From assembly GCA_041623535.1 (NCBI GenBank), contig JBFJWR010000110.1, positions 1 to 8,759 of the forward strand: 8,759 nt of DNA, given 5' to 3'. Shown one piece after another: positions 6,317-8,759 of the stretch. Made by a program: the position numbers and the translations under genes. The notes beneath the pieces were generated by a model, which saw only the letters and a program-made list of their open reading frames with translations, had not been told where the DNA came from and made no database searches. Origin of the DNA: JBFJWR01 sp041623535 (GTDB lineage Bacteria; Pseudomonadota; Gammaproteobacteria; Pseudomonadales; JBFGWM01). Position 1 is the first letter of the stretch, and the number at the start of each line of letters is the position of its first letter.

Positions 6317-7482
6317 GCCGCACCTCCTGCTGCTTCCACCACGCTGGTCGCGGCATCACTCAGGGATCCAGCGGCAATGATGTTCAGACCACTATCGGCC
6401 AGTTTCTTCAATCCCTCGTCGCGGCTGTTGCCTTCCAGTCGAACCACCACCGGCACTTTCACGCCGACTTCCTGAACCGCCCCGATCACGCCTTCGGCAA
6501 TCAGGTCGCAGCGCACGATACCGCCAAAAATATTCACCAGCACGGCTTTCACTTTTTCGTCGGAGAGAATGATCTTGAACGCCTCGGAGACCCGCTCCTT
6601 GGTGGCACCACCGCCAACATCCAGAAAGTTAGCCGGGTTGCCGCCATGCAGTTTGATAATGTCCATGGTGCCCATGGCCAGGCCTGCGCCGTTCACCATG
6701 CAGCCGATATTGCCATCGAGCGCCACGTAGTTCAGTTCGTGCTGGGCGGCATGCGCTTCGCGTTCGTCGTCCTGCGAAGGGTCGTGCATTTCCTTGAGCT
6801 TGGGCTGGCGATACAGCGCGTTGCTGTCGATATTGATCTTGCCATCGAGACACAGCAGGTCACCGTCGCTGGTGATCACCAGTGGATTGATCTCCAGCAG
6901 CGCGAGGTCACACTCGACAAACATGCGCGCCAGCGTCGTGAAGATGCGGGTGAACTGTTTCAGCTGGCTGGGATTGAGGCCCAGCTTGAAGCCAATTTCA
7001 CGCGCCTGGTACGGCATGGCGCCGGTAATCGGGTCGATGGTCGCCTTGAGAATCTTCTCGGGCGTTTCATGCGCCACTTTCTCGATTTCCATGCCGCCCT
7101 CGGTGGACGCCATGAACACCACGCGCCGCGAAGCGCGGTCGAGCACAGCGCCCAGGTAGAGCTCTGTCTCGATACCACATGCTGCTTCCACCAGCATGGT
7201 GTTGACCGGCTGGCCTTTCTCATCGGTCTGGTACGTGACCAGCCGCTTGCCCAGCCACTGCTGGGCAAAATCCTTGATCTCTCCCTTCGACTCGACCACC
7301 TTGACGCCACCGGCCTTGCCCCGGCCGCCGGCATGCACCTGGGTTTTCACCACCCAGCGCGTACCACCGATGGTACTGGCCGCTTCTGCGGCATCCTTGG
7401 GATTGTTGACCGCGACGCCGTTCGGCACCGGCAGCCCGTATTCAGCAAAAAGCTTTTTGGCCTGATATTCGTGAAGATTCAT
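6313..7482 (-). CDS. sucC: Succinyl-CoA ligase (ADP-forming) beta subunit
   Basis: A full-length 389-residue ATP-grasp subunit (E. coli 388). It binds nucleotide and succinate and takes the phosphate from SucD. It begins MNLHEYQAKKLFAEYGLPVP, which is diagnostic and fixes the start at 7482; the frame is open further upstream to 7722, but that part is not family-like. The nucleotide site shows VVKTQVHAGGRGKAGGVK (44-61). The metal ligands Asn199 (LLEINP) and Asp213 (CLDGK) sit at the E. coli positions. The C-terminal domain contains NGAGLAMGTMDIIKLHGG (264-281), LDVGGGA (287-293) and VNIFGGIVRCD (316-326). A purine-rich GGGGAAA lies about 11 bases upstream of the ATG. Nucleotide preference (ATP or GTP) is not decided here. 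Confidence 0.98.
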   Translation of the reverse strand: MNLHEYQAKKLFAEYGLPVPNGVAVNNPKDAAEAASTIGGTRWVVKTQVHAGGRGKAGGVKVVESKGEIKDFAQQWLGKRLVTYQTDEKGQPVNTMLVEAACGIETELYLGAVLDRASRRVVFMASTEGGMEIEKVAHETPEKILKATIDPITGAMPYQAREIGFKLGLNPSQLKQFTRIFTTLARMFVECDLALLEINPLVITSDGDLLCLDGKINIDSNALYRQPKLKEMHDPSQDDEREAHAAQHELNYVALDGNIGCMVNGAGLAMGTMDIIKLHGGNPANFLDVGGGATKERVSEAFKIILSDEKVKAVLVNIFGGIVRCDLIAEGVIGAVQEVGVKVPVVVRLEGNSRDEGLKKLADSGLNIIAAGSLSDAATSVVEAAGGAA

Positions 7483-7521
7483 GGATGAGGTTTCCCCTGC
7501 CTGTAAGACCCGATTGGCGGA

Positions 7522-7539
7522 CCGGGGGAAAGCCCCCGG
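7522..7539 (-). other. GC-rich hairpin in the lpd-sucC spacer
   Basis: CCGGGGG (7522-7528) pairs with CCCCCGG (7533-7539) around a 4-base loop. No T-run follows in the minus direction, so it is not a classical terminator. It lies in the 143-base spacer between the lpd stop and the sucC start. It may be an mRNA stability or processing element, or simply chance in GC-rich DNA. I see no clear sucC promoter in the same spacer. Confidence 0.5.
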
Positions 7540-7625
7540 GCGCAGAAACATGGAATAGTGTAGACGACTCCGTCGCAGCCGTGGCACCGGGCCGGGAAAT
7601 GGCGGCTTCCGGCAGACGGGTGCGA

Positions 7626-8759
7626 TCAGCGCTTGCGCTTGGGCGGCAGGTGTATGGGCTTGTTGTCCACTGCCAGGATCGCCTCGTGCACCATTTCCGA
7701 CAGGGTCGGGTGGCCGAAGCACATCAGTTGCAAATCTTCGGCGCTGCCCATGAATTCCATGGCGATGGTGCCCTGCATGATGAGTTCGGACGCGTGCGGG
7801 CCGATGACATGCATGCCCAGCAGGCGGTCGGTTTTCTCGTGCACGATCATTTTCACGAAACCAACGGTATCGTTATTGGCCATGGCACGACCGCAGGCCG
7901 AGAACGGAGCGACGCCGACCTTGTAGGGTTCGCCACTGGCTTTCACTTCTTCCTCGTTCTTGCCCACCCAGGCGATTTCCGGGCTGGTGTAGATGATCCC
8001 CGGAATCGCATCGTAATTGACACTATGCTTGTGACCACAGATCGCCTCGGCCACCATGATGGCTTCTTCGGTACCCTTGTGCGCCAGCATCGGGCCGCGC
8101 ACCACGTCGCCGACGGCGTAGATGCCCGGAATCACCGTCTGGCAATGATCGTTGACCTGTATGGACCCGCGCTCGTCCAGTTCCACGCCACAATCCGGAG
8201 ACAGCAGTCCCTCGGTGTTGGGACGCCGGCCGACACTGACGATCAGTTTGTCGAACGTGATGTCGTGATCGCCGTCCTTGTCGGTGTACGTCACCGTGAC
8301 GGTCTTCTTGGTCGTCTTGGATCCGGTAACTCGTGCGCCCAGGCGTATATCCAGCCCCTGCTTGGTGAACTGTTTCTGGGCTTCCCGCGCCATCTGCTGG
8401 TCGGTCAGGAACAGGAACTTGTCGACGGCCTCCAGGCAGGTGACTTCTGAACCGAGACGGTTCCAGACGCTGCCCAGCTCCAGGCCGATCACGCCAGCGC
8501 CAATCACACCGAGTCGCTTGGGCACGGTGGTGAAATTCAGGGCACCCTCGTTATCGACGATCAGGTCGTTGTCGACCCGCGCCGGTGGGATATCGATAGG
8601 TACCGAGCCGGTCGCAATCACGATGGCGTCGGCAGACACGGTTTCGGTCTTGCCGTCATGGCCGGTGATCTCGACAACCTTGCCGGCCAGCAGCTTTGCC
8701 GCACCCGCTTTCCATTCAACCTTGTTGGCCTTGAAGAGACCGTCGATGCCGCCGGTCAG
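7626..8759 (-). CDS. lpd: Dihydrolipoyl dehydrogenase (E3), C-terminal part
   Basis: Partial: the frame runs off the right edge and 377 residues are present, of about 470-480. The missing N-terminus would carry the first FAD-binding motif and the redox-active disulfide. E3 is a cytoplasmic FAD enzyme that reoxidises dihydrolipoyl groups of 2-oxo acid dehydrogenase complexes with NAD+. In the fragment, IVIATGS (46-52) belongs to the FAD domain. GAGVIGLELG (87-96) with the acidic Glu110 after it is the NAD fold, IYAVGDVVRGPMLAHK (213-228) is the second FAD motif, and HPTLSE (350-355) holds the catalytic His-Glu of the dimer interface. The chain ends in PPKRKR. Its place directly before sucCD suggests that it serves the 2-oxoglutarate dehydrogenase complex, with sucA and sucB expected upstream, outside the window. 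Confidence 0.97.
   Translation of the reverse strand: MTGGIDGLFKANKVEWKAGAAKLLAGKVVEITGHDGKTETVSADAIVIATGSVPIDIPPARVDNDLIVDNEGALNFTTVPKRLGVIGAGVIGLELGSVWNRLGSEVTCLEAVDKFLFLTDQQMAREAQKQFTKQGLDIRLGARVTGSKTTKKTVTVTYTDKDGDHDITFDKLIVSVGRRPNTEGLLSPDCGVELDERGSIQVNDHCQTVIPGIYAVGDVVRGPMLAHKGTEEAIMVAEAICGHKHSVNYDAIPGIIYTSPEIAWVGKNEEEVKASGEPYKVGVAPFSACGRAMANNDTVGFVKMIVHEKTDRLLGMHVIGPHASELIMQGTIAMEFMGSAEDLQLMCFGHPTLSEMVHEAILAVDNKPIHLPPKRKR

Noticed and set aside
6646..7488. Plus-strand open frame of 280 codons opposite sucC
   Set aside because: It is a mirror of the strongly conserved sucC coding sequence and has no plausible protein features.
7483..7722. N-terminal extension of sucC to 7722
   Set aside because: The extension is low-complexity Pro/Arg-rich and overlaps the end of lpd. 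The canonical SucC N-terminus begins at 7482 and gives the standard length.
7485..8450. Plus-strand open frame of 321 codons opposite lpd
   Set aside because: Antisense shadow of a certain enzyme gene; the composition is His- and Arg-rich without motifs.

Overview
The window looks like an ordinary stretch of chromosome from a GC-rich gammaproteobacterium. The pointers are the gene order lpd-sucC-sucD (as in Pseudomonas-type sucAB-lpd-sucCD operons), short overlapping gene junctions, PilZ and DUF350 proteins, and a proteobacterial-type ammonium channel tail. The genus cannot be named from the sequence. I see no insertion sequence, phage gene, CRISPR array, tRNA or rRNA, and no gap between genes longer than 300 bases.

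Layout from left to right. (1) Bases 2-466, plus strand: the C-terminal part of an Amt ammonium channel, closed by a very strong intrinsic terminator (491-530). (2) Bases 589-1284, plus strand: a secreted Sel1-repeat protein with a bacterial SH3 domain. Its end overlaps by 7 bases the end of the next, opposing gene. (3) Bases 4694 down to 1278, minus strand: a compact run of seven genes. In transcription order they are a small single-pass membrane protein, a PilZ domain protein, a four-helix membrane protein, a 4HBT/FadM-like thioesterase, a membrane-anchored YkuE-like metallophosphoesterase, a DUF350 membrane protein and a lytic transglycosylase. Gaps are short or are stop/start overlaps, so this is probably one operon with an envelope or membrane theme. 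(4) Bases 4843-5283, plus strand: an isolated EthD-domain protein, divergent from that operon. (5) Bases 8759 down to 5444, minus strand: the end of a 2-oxoglutarate dehydrogenase/TCA operon. It holds dihydrolipoyl dehydrogenase (N-terminus outside the window), succinyl-CoA ligase beta and alpha, and an intrinsic terminator at 5351-5391.

The lpd-sucC-sucD genes carry out consecutive TCA steps: Lpd reoxidises the lipoyl arms of the 2-oxoglutarate dehydrogenase complex, and SucCD turns its succinyl-CoA product into succinate with formation of ATP or GTP. The seven-gene operon has no established joint function. Its parts (c-di-GMP receptor-like domain, thioesterase, membrane phosphoesterase, murein lytic enzyme) suggest lipid or envelope housekeeping, but that is inference. 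Nothing here is clearly a new biological system. The points most worth a second look are the in-frame opening between the small anchor gene and the PilZ gene, the tail-to-tail overlap of two envelope genes without a terminator, and the conservation of the seven-gene cluster.
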